Origin: Cystobacter fuscus | Lineage (GTDB): Bacteria > Myxococcota > Myxococcia > Myxococcales > Myxococcaceae | Length of the DNA: 64,000 nt | Assembly: GCF_002305875.1 (NCBI RefSeq) | Contig: NZ_CP022098.1 | Span: forward strand, 1,922,001-1,986,000 | Direction: 5' to 3' | Shown here: piece by piece, positions 24,941-34,116 of the stretch | Position numbering within the stretch: position 1 is the stretch's first letter | How the letters are laid out: every line of letters begins with the position of its first letter | Translations under genes and position numbers: made by a program | The notes under the pieces: model-generated | The model's database searches: none | What the model was told of the DNA's origin: nothing | Seen by the model: only the letters and a program-made list of their open reading frames with translations

Positions 24941-24972
24941 CGAGGGCGCCTCCCGGGATGGGGGCGCCCTCG
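24941..24972. terminator. Bidirectional terminator between convergent genes
   Basis: CGAGGGCGCC (24941-24950) pairs perfectly with GGCGCCCTCG (24963-24972) with a 12-nt loop. It lies between the ends of the lipoprotein (24912) and the convergent small secreted protein (24997), and an A-rich tract (CTGAAAACGAC) flanks it on the left. Confidence 0.65.
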
Positions 24973-24996
24973 GACGATGCGGCTCGAGGAGACGAA

Positions 24997-25233
24997 CTAC
25001 TTGGTCTCGGCGGCAGCGGCCTTCTTGTCGGCCTTCTTGGCGGGCTTCTTGGTGGCCTTCTCGGTCTTGGCGGCCTCGGGCTGGGGCTCGGCCTTCACGC
25101 CCTCGGCCTGGGCCTCGGCCTTCAGCGCGGGAGCCGGCTCGGCGGCGGGAGCCGGCTCGGTGGCCTTGGTGGGCTCGGAAGCAAACGCGGACAGCGACGC
25201 GGACAGCACAACGGCGGCGAGGACGTTCTTCAT
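24997..25233 (-). CDS. Small secreted Ala/Lys/Glu-rich protein
   Basis: 78 residues starting at the ATG at 25233 (behind GGAGCCCGACC). MKNVLAAVVLSASLSAFA is a short Sec signal peptide. The mature part is low complexity: alternating EPAPAAEPAPALKAEAQ-type and then KATKKPAKKADKKAAAAETK. It resembles histone-H1-like or periplasmic spacer peptides of bacteria; the basic tail could bind DNA, peptidoglycan or polyanions. No conserved family is recognised. Confidence 0.65.
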   Translation of the reverse strand: MKNVLAAVVLSASLSAFASEPTKATEPAPAAEPAPALKAEAQAEGVKAEPQPEAAKTEKATKKPAKKADKKAAAAETK

Positions 25234-25354
25234 GGTCGGGCTCCGGAAGGACGAAGAAGCGTCGCTTGAGTGCGACGTTTCGTCCGCGTGACAGAGCACC
25301 CGCCGTGCCACGGCCTCTTCCCAGGGGCCGTGGTGTTGGATTGCGGAGATTCTC

Positions 25355-25382
25355 CCCATGTCGCCTGCCCGGCATGGGGGCA
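25355..25382. promoter_or_regulatory. Dyad in the divergent region before the signalling operon
   Basis: CCCCATG (about 25356-25362) and CATGGGG (about 25374-25380) form a 7-bp inverted repeat with a GC-rich loop in the 282-bp gap between the small secreted protein and the lipoprotein-kinase-regulator operon. Could be a leader hairpin or operator; no promoter is clear. Confidence 0.25.
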
Positions 25383-25515
25383 CCCTCCCCACAAACCCAC
25401 CGCGCTCTTTGACGTGACCCTTCATCTTGGGGATGCTGGCCCTGTCAGCCGGCCAAGGTAGAGCCCGGTCTAGCCCTGAGGCGCATGACGCGCGGCGGAG
25501 GACGGGAGCGAAGGC

Positions 25516-25971
25516 ATGCGGTACCTCTTCATCGCGGTGGTCATGTGTGGGTTGGAAGTCGGGTGCGTGACTCCAAAGGTAACCGCACCACCCCCAGTGT
25601 CGGAGGACATGGATCAGTGGAAGCGCCGGTATGAGGAAGAGCGTGAACGGGTGGAAGCGCTGGCCATGCGGCTCGCCTCGGTGGAGAGCGCGCTGGAGGT
25701 GGTGAACCTGGAGCGCGCCGAGCAGGTGCTGCTTCCGCCGTTGTGGCAGGACGAGCTGGAGCGGGTGCAGGCGGAGCGGCACACGCTGGTGGAGCACAAC
25801 GCGCAGCTGGTGACGAAGCAGCGCGAGCTGACGGCCATCCAGGAGGAGCTGGAGGACGTGTGGTACCAGTCGGCGCTGTCCCGGGCGCGGCGGCGCAGCC
25901 AGCCGCAGCCGCTGCCCATTCCGCCCCTGCCGCCCGCGACTCCTCCCGCCGAGTCCGCCAGCACGCCGTGA
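25516..25971 (+). CDS. Coiled-coil lipoprotein in a two-component operon
   Basis: 151 residues, with GGGAGCGAAGG before the ATG. The lipobox LEVGC gives Cys17. The middle (about 30-120) is a charged coiled coil (WKRRYEEERERVEALAMRLA), and the C-terminus is Pro-rich. Its stop overlaps the GTG start of the histidine kinase by 4 bp (GTGA), so translation is coupled. A periplasmic partner or signal-relay lipoprotein for the kinase is a reasonable inference. Confidence 0.82.
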   Translation: MRYLFIAVVMCGLEVGCVTPKVTAPPPVSEDMDQWKRRYEEERERVEALAMRLASVESALEVVNLERAEQVLLPPLWQDELERVQAERHTLVEHNAQLVTKQRELTAIQEELEDVWYQSALSRARRRSQPQPLPIPPLPPATPPAESASTP

Positions 25972-27362
25972 AGTCCTCTCCTTCGATCCGGGTCTACCGC
26001 GCGGGCTTCCTGTTCGCGGTGATGCTGCTGTCGGCCGTGGCCGCCTTCTTCCTCTGGACGGAGGTGCGCACGAGCCATGAGGTGGCCGCGCGCTTCCAGG
26101 AGTCGTTGGACCGGGCGGGGCTCATCGGCCGCATCCGCGTGGACGCCATCTCGCTGGAGTCCGCCATCGAGGCCCACATCCGGGCCACCAACGACGCGGA
26201 GCGCCAGGAGGCCAACGAGGTGATGGAGGACATCCTCGCGGACGTGCGCGACGCCACGCTCGCGTACACGCGCGGCCTGCCCAAGGGAGAACCCCTCGTC
26301 GTGTGGGAGCGCTTCAACATGGCGTGCACGCGCCTGGCCGAGCAGGTGCGGGCCGCGGCGGTGCTCTCCAATCGTCAGGAGGCGGAGCGGGCCCGGCACC
26401 ATCTGGTGGAGCAGGTGCGTCCGCTGGCCGAGGAGATCGACGGACTGGCGGGCCACCTCAACCGGGAGAACGCGGAGGAGGGCCGCCTGCTGCTCGACCA
26501 TCTGGCGGCGCTGCGCACGCGCAACCTGGCCTTCGGCGGCGCGGTGACGCTGCTGGCGATGCTGGTGTCCCTGTCGGTGGTCTGGCGCATCACCTCGGTC
26601 ATCAAGCGGCAGGGAAAAACCATCCAGGCGCAGATGGAGGAGCTGGACCGGCGCAACCAGGAACTGGATGCCTTCACGCGGCGCGTGGCGCACGACCTGA
26701 TGGGCCCGCTGTCACCCCTCAAGGGCTACCTGACGCTCTTGCGCCGCTCGGGCGCGGTGAAGGAGCCGCAGGCGCTGGAGCTCGTGTCGCTGTGCGAGTC
26801 GAGCGCGGTGCGCATGGGCGAGCTCATCGAGGCGCTCCTGCGCTTCTGCCGCGCGGGCACCCGGGGCGAGCCCGTGGTGGGCGAGCTGGACACGGCGGTG
26901 AGCACGCTCCTGTTGGAGGTGAGCCAGACGGCGGCGGCGCAGGGCGTGGCCCTGGAGCGGGAGTTGGGCTCGGGCGTAAAGGTGATGTGCCCCTCGCAGC
27001 TCTTGCAGATCATCGCGCAGAACCTGCTATCCAACGCGGTGAAGTACACGGCGGGCCGGCCCGACGCGCGGGTGAGCGTGCGGGTGGCGCGCGAGGGAGG
27101 CGAGGCGGTGTTCGAGGTCGTCGACAATGGCATGGGCATGAGCGAGGACACCCAGGGCAAGCTCTTCCAGCCCTTCTTCCGCTCGCCGGAGACGCGGGGC
27201 ATTCCCGGGCACGGGTTGGGTCTGGCGACCACCCGGCGTCTGGTGGAGGCGCACGAGGGCACGTTGCGGTTGCACTCGGCGCCGGGCGCGGGCACCCGGG
27301 TGACGGTGCGCTTTCCCCTGGCGGCCGAGGCGGCGCCCGTTGCCCAGAGGGGAGCGGCCTAG
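25968..27362 (+). CDS. Sensor histidine kinase
   Basis: 464 residues from the GTG at 25968, which overlaps the previous stop; a longer frame upstream would duplicate the lipoprotein region. Two TM helices (about 9-30, GFLFAVMLLSAVAAFFLW; and about 185-205, FGGAVTLLAMLVSLSVVW) flank an all-helical periplasmic sensor (about 35-180). Then a HisKA domain with VAHDLMGPLSPLKGYL (phospho-His), N-box QNLLSNAVKYTA, G1 DNGMGM and G2 GHGLGLATTRRL. All elements for autophosphorylation are present. Its stop abuts the start of the NtrC regulator, an evident cognate pair. Confidence 0.93.
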   Translation: MKSSPSIRVYRAGFLFAVMLLSAVAAFFLWTEVRTSHEVAARFQESLDRAGLIGRIRVDAISLESAIEAHIRATNDAERQEANEVMEDILADVRDATLAYTRGLPKGEPLVVWERFNMACTRLAEQVRAAAVLSNRQEAERARHHLVEQVRPLAEEIDGLAGHLNRENAEEGRLLLDHLAALRTRNLAFGGAVTLLAMLVSLSVVWRITSVIKRQGKTIQAQMEELDRRNQELDAFTRRVAHDLMGPLSPLKGYLTLLRRSGAVKEPQALELVSLCESSAVRMGELIEALLRFCRAGTRGEPVVGELDTAVSTLLLEVSQTAAAQGVALERELGSGVKVMCPSQLLQIIAQNLLSNAVKYTAGRPDARVSVRVAREGGEAVFEVVDNGMGMSEDTQGKLFQPFFRSPETRGIPGHGLGLATTRRLVEAHEGTLRLHSAPGAGTRVTVRFPLAAEAAPVAQRGAA

Positions 27363-28700
27363 ATGAATCCCGCGCGCATCCTCGTCGTCGACGATGATCC
27401 CCACGCGAGGGATCTGCTCAAGCGCCTGCTCGGCATGCTCGGCGAGGTGACGCAGGCGTCGGATCCGAAGATGGCCGCGGCGCGCATGGCGGAGGAGGGT
27501 CCGTTCGACCTGGTGTTCACCGACATGGCGATGCCGAACGCGGGCGATGGACTGCTCGTGCTGCACGAGGTGCGCGCGCACCTGCCGGACACGCCCGTCA
27601 TCGTGGTGACGGCGTTTGGCAACATCGAGGGCGCGCTGGACAGCATCCAGCAGGGCGCCTTCGACTACCTGTCCAAGCCCTTCGACGTGGACGCCATCAT
27701 GCGCGTGGCGCGGCGGGCGTTGGAGCAGAAGCGGCTGGTGGAGGAGAACCGCTCGCTGCGCAAGCAGGTGGAGCGCGGCGCCATGGTGGGCCGCAGCCCG
27801 GGGCTGCTCGAGGTGTACAAGCAGGTGGCGCGGGCGGCGGCCACGTCGGTGCCGGTGCTCATCACCGGCGAGACGGGCACGGGCAAGGAGATGGTGGCGC
27901 GGGCGCTGCACCGGCGCTCGCCGCGCTCGACCGGACCCTTCATCCCGGTGGACTGTGGCGCCATCTCCGAGTCCCTCATGGAGAGCGAGCTGTTCGGCCA
28001 TGCCCGCGGCTCGTTCACCGGCGCCACGGGGGCGCGGCGGGGCCTCTTCGAGGAGGCACACGGCGGCACGCTCTTCCTCGACGAGATTGGCGACGTGGGC
28101 CCCAAGGTGCAGGCGCAACTGCTTCGCGCCCTGCAGGAGGGGGAGATCCGCCGCGTGGGCGAGAGCGCGCCCGTGAAGGTGGACGTGCGGGTGGTGGCGG
28201 CGACGAACAAGGACTTGAAGGCGCGGGTGGCCGAGGGGCTGTTCCGCGAGGACCTGCTCTATCGCCTGGACGTGGTGCACCTGCACCTGCCGCCCCTGCG
28301 CGAGCGGCGCGAGGACATCGCGGCGCTGGTGGAGCACTTCGCGGCGCTGCACGCGCGGGGCGGGGTGGCGCCGGTGGTGGCGGGCGAGGCGATGGTCCGG
28401 CTGGCGGCGTATGACTGGCCGGGCAACGTGCGGCAGTTGGAGAACGTGGTGGCGCGGGCGCTCGCGCTCAACGTGACGGGCGTGCTGGGGCCCCAGGACT
28501 TTCCCGAGCCCATCGGCGACGCGCCCAAGAAGCTCAGCGGCCTCGCCGGAGACATGCCGAGCCTGGCCGAGCTGTCCCGGCGCTACGCGGCCCATGTGCT
28601 CCAGCACGTGGGGGGCAACAAGAGCGAGGCGGCGCGCCTGCTGGGCGTGGATCGCAAGACGCTCTACAAGCTGCTCGAGGCCCAGGAGCCCGAGGAGTAG
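27363..28700 (+). CDS. NtrC-family sigma-54-dependent response regulator
   Basis: 445 residues: receiver 1-120 (acid pocket DDD at 10-12, phospho-Asp54, Lys105), AAA+ domain about 140-370 (Walker A GETGTGKE 169-176, GSFTGA loop 216-221, Walker B FLDEIGD 238-244, arginine-finger region LFREDLLYRLDVVHL), and a Fis-type HTH at the end (GNKSEAARLLGVDRKTLYKL). The usual GAFTGA is GSFTGA, a tolerated variation at the sigma-54 contact. It starts directly at the histidine kinase stop, so both are one transcript. Target genes unknown; it may control the lipoprotein operon itself. Confidence 0.95.
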   Translation: MNPARILVVDDDPHARDLLKRLLGMLGEVTQASDPKMAAARMAEEGPFDLVFTDMAMPNAGDGLLVLHEVRAHLPDTPVIVVTAFGNIEGALDSIQQGAFDYLSKPFDVDAIMRVARRALEQKRLVEENRSLRKQVERGAMVGRSPGLLEVYKQVARAAATSVPVLITGETGTGKEMVARALHRRSPRSTGPFIPVDCGAISESLMESELFGHARGSFTGATGARRGLFEEAHGGTLFLDEIGDVGPKVQAQLLRALQEGEIRRVGESAPVKVDVRVVAATNKDLKARVAEGLFREDLLYRLDVVHLHLPPLRERREDIAALVEHFAALHARGGVAPVVAGEAMVRLAAYDWPGNVRQLENVVARALALNVTGVLGPQDFPEPIGDAPKKLSGLAGDMPSLAELSRRYAAHVLQHVGGNKSEAARLLGVDRKTLYKLLEAQEPEE

Positions 28701-28724
28701 GGCCCGGCCCGCGCTTCAACTGCT

Positions 28725-29138
28725 TCAGCTCACCACGGAGACCGTCACCCGGCGCTGGTGGGCCGCGGTGCGGTGCTCCCAGACGTAGAGGCCCTGCCAC
28801 GTGCCCAGGCTGGCCTCGCCGCCCTTGATGGGCACGCTGATGGAGTTCTGCGTCAGCACCGTGCGCACGTGCGCGGGCATGTCATCCGGGCCCTCCGCGT
28901 CGTGGACGAAGAGTGGATCCCCATCCTTCACCAGCCGGGAGAAGAAGGACTCCAGGTCCCTCCTCACGTCTGGATCCGCGTTCTCGCACAGCAGCAGCGA
29001 GGCGCTCGTGTGGTGCAGGAAGATGGTGCACAGGCCCTCACGCGCGCCGCTCGCCGCCACCGCCCGCTGCACCTCGTCCGTGATGTCGTAGAAGCCCCGG
29101 CCTCGCGTGGCCACCGTCAATTCCCTGGCGTGGTACAT
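28725..29138 (-). CDS. yjbQ: YjbQ family protein (UPF0047)
   Basis: 137 residues, the normal family length. The signature CTIFLHHTSASLLLCENADP with following DVRRDLESFF is complete, and the C-terminal GTWQGLYVWEHR is the second hallmark. YjbQ proteins are small trimeric proteins reported to have weak thiamin-phosphate synthase-like activity; the true role is unclear. It is the last gene of a minus-strand cluster with an esterase (31 bp upstream). Confidence 0.92.
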   Translation of the reverse strand: MYHARELTVATRGRGFYDITDEVQRAVAASGAREGLCTIFLHHTSASLLLCENADPDVRRDLESFFSRLVKDGDPLFVHDAEGPDDMPAHVRTVLTQNSISVPIKGGEASLGTWQGLYVWEHRTAAHQRRVTVSVVS

Positions 29139-29169
29139 GGCTCGCTCCTCTTCCGGGGCTCCTTCCCGC

Positions 29170-29904
29170 TCAGCGCTTCAACAGCCGGACGTGGAGGAAC
29201 TCCGCCAGCTTCGCCAGCTCGTCCGGATCGATGGTGTGCGGCCCGTCGAAGGGCACGAAGTCCACGAGCAGGCCCGCGTTCTTCAACAGCTCCCGCAGCG
29301 ACTCGGCCTGATGGAAGGGCAGGATGTCGTCGTGGCGCCCGTGCCCCTGCAACACCGGCAGGCCCTTGCGCCGCTCGGCCCGCTGCTTCCACTCGTCCTG
29401 GCAGATGAGCGCCCCCGACAGGATGCACAACCCCGCCGGAGCCTCCTCCAGCCGCAGCGACAGGTCCGTCGTCACCATGGCGCCCTGGCTGAAGCCGCCC
29501 AGGACGATGCGCCCATAGGGCAGCTTCGTCGCCGCCGACAGCGCGGACAGCATCCCCATCAGTCCCCGCCGCGCCTGCGCGAGCCCCTCGGGCACGGACA
29601 CCGCGAACTTCTTCCAGTCCCGCTCCCGCCCCATCAACACCTCCGGGGGCAGGTGGAACCACGCCCGCGCGGACGGCATCCCCATGGCCGCGAGCGACAG
29701 GGGCGCCGCGGGGAAGACGAAGCGGACCTTGGCGCCCAGCTCGGGCTGCAACTGCACCAGCTCGCGCGCCAGTGGCACGAGGTCCGTCGCGGGGGCCCCG
29801 TAGCCGTGGCACAGCACCACCGCCAGCTCCGGGTTCGTTCCCTCCGGCACCGCGTCGAACACCTGGCAGTCCAGCTCGCCCAGCTTCGTGCTCACTCGTC
29901 GCAT
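29170..29904 (-). CDS. Carboxylesterase/phospholipase (alpha/beta hydrolase)
   Basis: 244 residues. The nucleophile elbow is GGFSQGAM (Ser139), with Asp in GHGRHDDILPF and His in DGPHTI completing the triad; LCHGYGAPATDL early on is the oxyanion loop. This matches the Abhydrolase_2/carboxylesterase YpfH class, typically acting on short-chain esters or lysophospholipids. No signal peptide, so cytoplasmic. It sits between a cyclophilin (15 bp upstream) and YjbQ, probably as one operon. Confidence 0.9.
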   Translation of the reverse strand: MRRVSTKLGELDCQVFDAVPEGTNPELAVVLCHGYGAPATDLVPLARELVQLQPELGAKVRFVFPAAPLSLAAMGMPSARAWFHLPPEVLMGRERDWKKFAVSVPEGLAQARRGLMGMLSALSAATKLPYGRIVLGGFSQGAMVTTDLSLRLEEAPAGLCILSGALICQDEWKQRAERRKGLPVLQGHGRHDDILPFHQAESLRELLKNAGLLVDFVPFDGPHTIDPDELAKLAEFLHVRLLKR

Positions 29905-29919
29905 GGTGTTTCGTCTCCC

Positions 29920-30720
<801 letters not shown>

Positions 30721-30926
30721 GGGGCGGGCATCCTACAGAGCGAAGCCGCGCTCGCAACCGGAACGCTCCGGGATGGCGCCGGGGCGTGGCGGCGCAAGCG
30801 TTCAGTCCCCCACGCTCCCCGGGCGCGGATGGGTCGGAGGGGAACCATACGATTCCGGCTATCGTCAGACCTCCTGGGTCCCCTGCGTACACGGGCCCAG
30901 GAGCCCCGCTCCCCCAGGAGGAAGCC

Positions 30927-33900
30927 ATGGCCGCCGTCATCAAGGATGTCGTCGTGTTGCTGCCCGGTCTGCTCGGCAGTGTGCTCAAGCGGGACGACAA
31001 GGAGATCTGGGGCCTGTCCGGTGGGGCCATCTTCCGGGCCCTCTTCAGTGGCGCGGGCAGCGTGAAGTCCCTCGCCCTGAAGTCCGACAGCGGGGAGGAC
31101 GTCGCGGATGATGGGGTGGTGGCCACCGCGGTGCTCCCCGACACGCACCTCATCCCCGGCTTCTGGAAGGTGGATGGCTACACCCGCGTGGCCGAGACGC
31201 TCGTGAGCCGGCTCGGCCTCATCCCGGGCGCCAACTTCTTCGAGTTCCCCTATGACTGGCGGCGCGACATCCGCCACACCGCGAAACGGCTCGCCCGCGA
31301 GTCCGCGCGCTGGCTGCACACGTGGCGCAAGAGCAATGGCGGCTCGCCCGATGCGCGCCTCATCCTCGTGGGCCACTCCATGGGTGGCATCGTCTCGCGC
31401 TACTTCCTCGAGTGCCTCGGCGGGTGGAAGGACACGCGCGCGCTCATCACCTTCGGCACGCCCCATCGTGGCTCCCTCATGGCCCTGCAGGCGCTCGCGC
31501 TGGGCTTCCGCAAGGACCTGGGGCCGGTGAACCTGGTGGACCTGACGGACATGGTGCGCTCGCTGCCCTCGGCGTACCAGCTCCTGCCCATCTACCCCTG
31601 CGTGCGGCTGGCGGACGGGCGGCTCGTGCGTCCGGGCGAGGTCCAGGGCCTGGGCCAGCTCGATCCCGTGCGCGCCGCCCAGGGCCTCGCCTTCCAGCGG
31701 GAGATCGAAAGCGCCCTGGCGGCGAACGCGAAGAGCTCCGAGTACCTCGAGCGGGGCTATCACCTCTACCCCGTGGTGGGCACCTTCCAGCCCACGTTGC
31801 AGGGGGCCCGTGTCAGCGCGTCCGGAGCCGTGGAGATGCTGACGAGCGAGCCGGATGGCACGGACCACGCCGGCGATGGCACGGTGCCGCGCGTGGCCGC
31901 GCTGCCGCTGGAGGAGCGCGGCCAGGTGCGCGCCATGTACAGCCCCACGTCCCATGCCTCGCTGCAGAATGCCTTCGAGGTGCTGGCGCACGTGGAGGGA
32001 CTCATCACCGGCCAGCATCTCGCGCTCGACAAGTACCGCGACTCGTTGTTCGGGCCCGCGCCGAGCATGCTGTCGCTGAGCATGGAGGATGCGTTCGCGC
32101 ACGACGAGCCCGTGGTCATCCGCGTGCGGCCCTCCACCGAGACCGTGTCCCTGCGGGCGTACGTGTCCAACGTGAAGACGGCGGAGTCCTTCTCGACGCC
32201 ACTCGTCCGGGGACCGGATGGACGGCACGAGGGGACGCTGGCTCCGCTGCCGCCCGGGCTCTACCGCGTGAGCGTCAAGGGCGGCCCCGAGGTCATCCCG
32301 GTGAGCGACGTCTTCGCCGTCTTCCACCGTACCGGGGCGCTGCCCGAGGACGAGGAGGAGACGCTGGAGTTCGCGGTGGGCCAGGGGACGGGCGCGACGT
32401 CGGAGTGGCGCTCGGAGTCGTTCTCCGCCCCGGTCACGGAGGAGGATCTCGCCGCGAAGCTCGCGGCACGGGACGAGGGGCGCACCATCACCCGCTACCC
32501 CTCGGTGGAGCCGCGCACGGCCGCGCGCCCGGGCGAGGAGCTCGCCGTGAAGGTGGACCTGTCGATCCTCGAGGTGGGCGCGGAGTCGGAGTCCGCGGGG
32601 GTGTCGCTCTCCGGCCTTGCCGAGGATTGGAAGGAGTTGCCCATCCAGGTGCGCCTGTTGTGCGCGGAGATGACGTTCAAGCCAGGAGAGGACACGGGCG
32701 AGGTGGTGGTGCGGCGCAATGACAGCTCCAAGCCGGTGACGCTCTTCGGCACCGTCAACGCGGGGGCCTCGGGCGAGCTCTCCCTGGTGGCCACCTTCGA
32801 GTACCAGGGGCGCTTCTGCGGAGCGGCCCGTCGGCGCGTCCCCATCGTGTCCACGGGCACGGGCAATCCGGGTCGGGGCCCGTCACGTGCCCCCTCGGCG
32901 TCCTCGTCCGGCGGGGGCGTGTCGGCCTCCGCGAGTGACGGGGAGGAGGAGCGAGGGGTCTTCGCCGTGGACGCGGGGGCCCAGAAGCCCCACCTGACGG
33001 TGCAGATCCACCGGTTGGATCCCTCCAACCCCCAGCGGCTGTACTGGATGCTCCACGTGGGCGTGCCGTGCGAGGGATTGCCGGCCCGGCTCTCGGGAGA
33101 CCTCAACCTGGGCTCGGATCCGGCGGCGTTCTTCCAGAGCGTGGCGTCCACGGCGCGCGAGCTGCGCTCGGGCGAGCACTACGCCTGGTTTCTCGGGCTG
33201 GGCAAGCTGCTCTACCAGCGCACGCCCAGCGCCTTCCGGGAGACGTTCAAGGCGCTGCGCCAGCAGTATGGGCCGGGCTTTCCCATCCAGTTCATCACCG
33301 ATGATCCGCACGTGCCCTGGGAGCTGATGGCGCCGGTGGACGTGCCGGGCGCGGAGCTGTTGTGCATGGAGCACCCGGTGGCGCGCTGGCTGCTGGACTA
33401 CCAGACGTCGATGTCGGCGCGGCTGACGCAGGGGGACATCCTCACCGTGGCGCCGGACTACCAGTTCCACCCGCACCTGGCGCCCCTGCCGCAGGCGCAG
33501 GAGGAGTCGCGGCAGTTGTCCAAGCGCTTTCGCGCGGTGCGGGTGGCCGGAAGGCGCCAGCCCATCCTGAGCCTGCTGACGGGCGGCTATCCGCGCGCGG
33601 TGGGCCTGTTGCACTTCGCCGGACACGGCAAGTACAGCGCGAACAACGAGGTGTCGCCCTCGCGGGTGTTCCTCGAGGATGGCACCCTGCAGACGCTCGA
33701 GGTGCGCAACTCGCTCACGATGCTGGGGCAGAAGTCGCGGCCGCTCGTCATCTTCAACGCCTGCGAGGTGGGCGCCGCCACGGAGCTGCTGGGAGGCATT
33801 GGGGGTTGGGCGGAGACGTTCGTGAGCGAGCGCTTCGCGGGCTTCATCGCGCCGCTGTGGCCGGTGCAGGACGCGCACGCGCGCAGCGCGGTGGAGCACC

Positions 33901-34058
33901 TGGTGGGGGACCTGATGGAGCAGCGCATCAGCGTGGGCGAGTCCCTGCGGCGGCTGCGCGAGCGCGAGGCGAAGACGTCTCCCACGTATCTGTCCTACGT
34001 GTACGTGGGGGACGTGATGGCGCGCTTCTCCCCGCCGCACGCGCCTCCCAAGGCGTGA
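30927..34058 (+). CDS. LCAT-like alpha/beta hydrolase fused to a CHAT caspase-like protease
   Basis: 1043 residues from the ATG at 30927 (behind AGGAGGAAGCC; an upstream frame without this site is less likely). Residues 1-370 are an LCAT/PGAP1-like hydrolase: VVVLLPGLLGSVLKR, FPYDWRRDIR, and nucleophile elbow VGHSMGGI with Ser151; the acid and His may be the Asp in DHAGDGTVP and His in SHASLQN. Residues about 370-640 are beta-rich (Ig-like), then a Ser-rich linker. About 690-1030 is a CHAT domain: DDPHVPWELMAPVD, then GLLHFAGHGKYS (His900) and VIFNACEVGAA (Cys946), followed by GFIAPLWPVQD. Both dyad residues are present. No signal peptide, so cytosolic is likely. An effector and a protease in one chain suggest a self-processing or stress/phage-response enzyme (inference). 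Confidence 0.88.
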   Translation: MAAVIKDVVVLLPGLLGSVLKRDDKEIWGLSGGAIFRALFSGAGSVKSLALKSDSGEDVADDGVVATAVLPDTHLIPGFWKVDGYTRVAETLVSRLGLIPGANFFEFPYDWRRDIRHTAKRLARESARWLHTWRKSNGGSPDARLILVGHSMGGIVSRYFLECLGGWKDTRALITFGTPHRGSLMALQALALGFRKDLGPVNLVDLTDMVRSLPSAYQLLPIYPCVRLADGRLVRPGEVQGLGQLDPVRAAQGLAFQREIESALAANAKSSEYLERGYHLYPVVGTFQPTLQGARVSASGAVEMLTSEPDGTDHAGDGTVPRVAALPLEERGQVRAMYSPTSHASLQNAFEVLAHVEGLITGQHLALDKYRDSLFGPAPSMLSLSMEDAFAHDEPVVIRVRPSTETVSLRAYVSNVKTAESFSTPLVRGPDGRHEGTLAPLPPGLYRVSVKGGPEVIPVSDVFAVFHRTGALPEDEEETLEFAVGQGTGATSEWRSESFSAPVTEEDLAAKLAARDEGRTITRYPSVEPRTAARPGEELAVKVDLSILEVGAESESAGVSLSGLAEDWKELPIQVRLLCAEMTFKPGEDTGEVVVRRNDSSKPVTLFGTVNAGASGELSLVATFEYQGRFCGAARRRVPIVSTGTGNPGRGPSRAPSASSSGGGVSASASDGEEERGVFAVDAGAQKPHLTVQIHRLDPSNPQRLYWMLHVGVPCEGLPARLSGDLNLGSDPAAFFQSVASTARELRSGEHYAWFLGLGKLLYQRTPSAFRETFKALRQQYGPGFPIQFITDDPHVPWELMAPVDVPGAELLCMEHPVARWLLDYQTSMSARLTQGDILTVAPDYQFHPHLAPLPQAQEESRQLSKRFRAVRVAGRRQPILSLLTGGYPRAVGLLHFAGHGKYSANNEVSPSRVFLEDGTLQTLEVRNSLTMLGQKSRPLVIFNACEVGAATELLGGIGGWAETFVSERFAGFIAPLWPVQDAHARSAVEHLVGDLMEQRISVGESLRRLREREAKTSPTYLSYVYVGDVMARFSPPHAPPKA

Positions 34059-34069
34059 GGCGCGACCTG

Positions 34070-34097
34070 CCCGCGTCCCAGAGTGGGCGGACGCGGG
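34070..34097. terminator. Hairpin between convergent CHAT and P450 genes
   Basis: CCCGCGTCC (34070-34078) pairs perfectly with GGACGCGGG (34089-34097), loop 10 nt, in the 58-bp gap between two convergent genes. No T-run, so termination strength is uncertain. Confidence 0.45.
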
Positions 34098-34116
34098 TGG
34101 GGCCGGGCGCTGGAGA

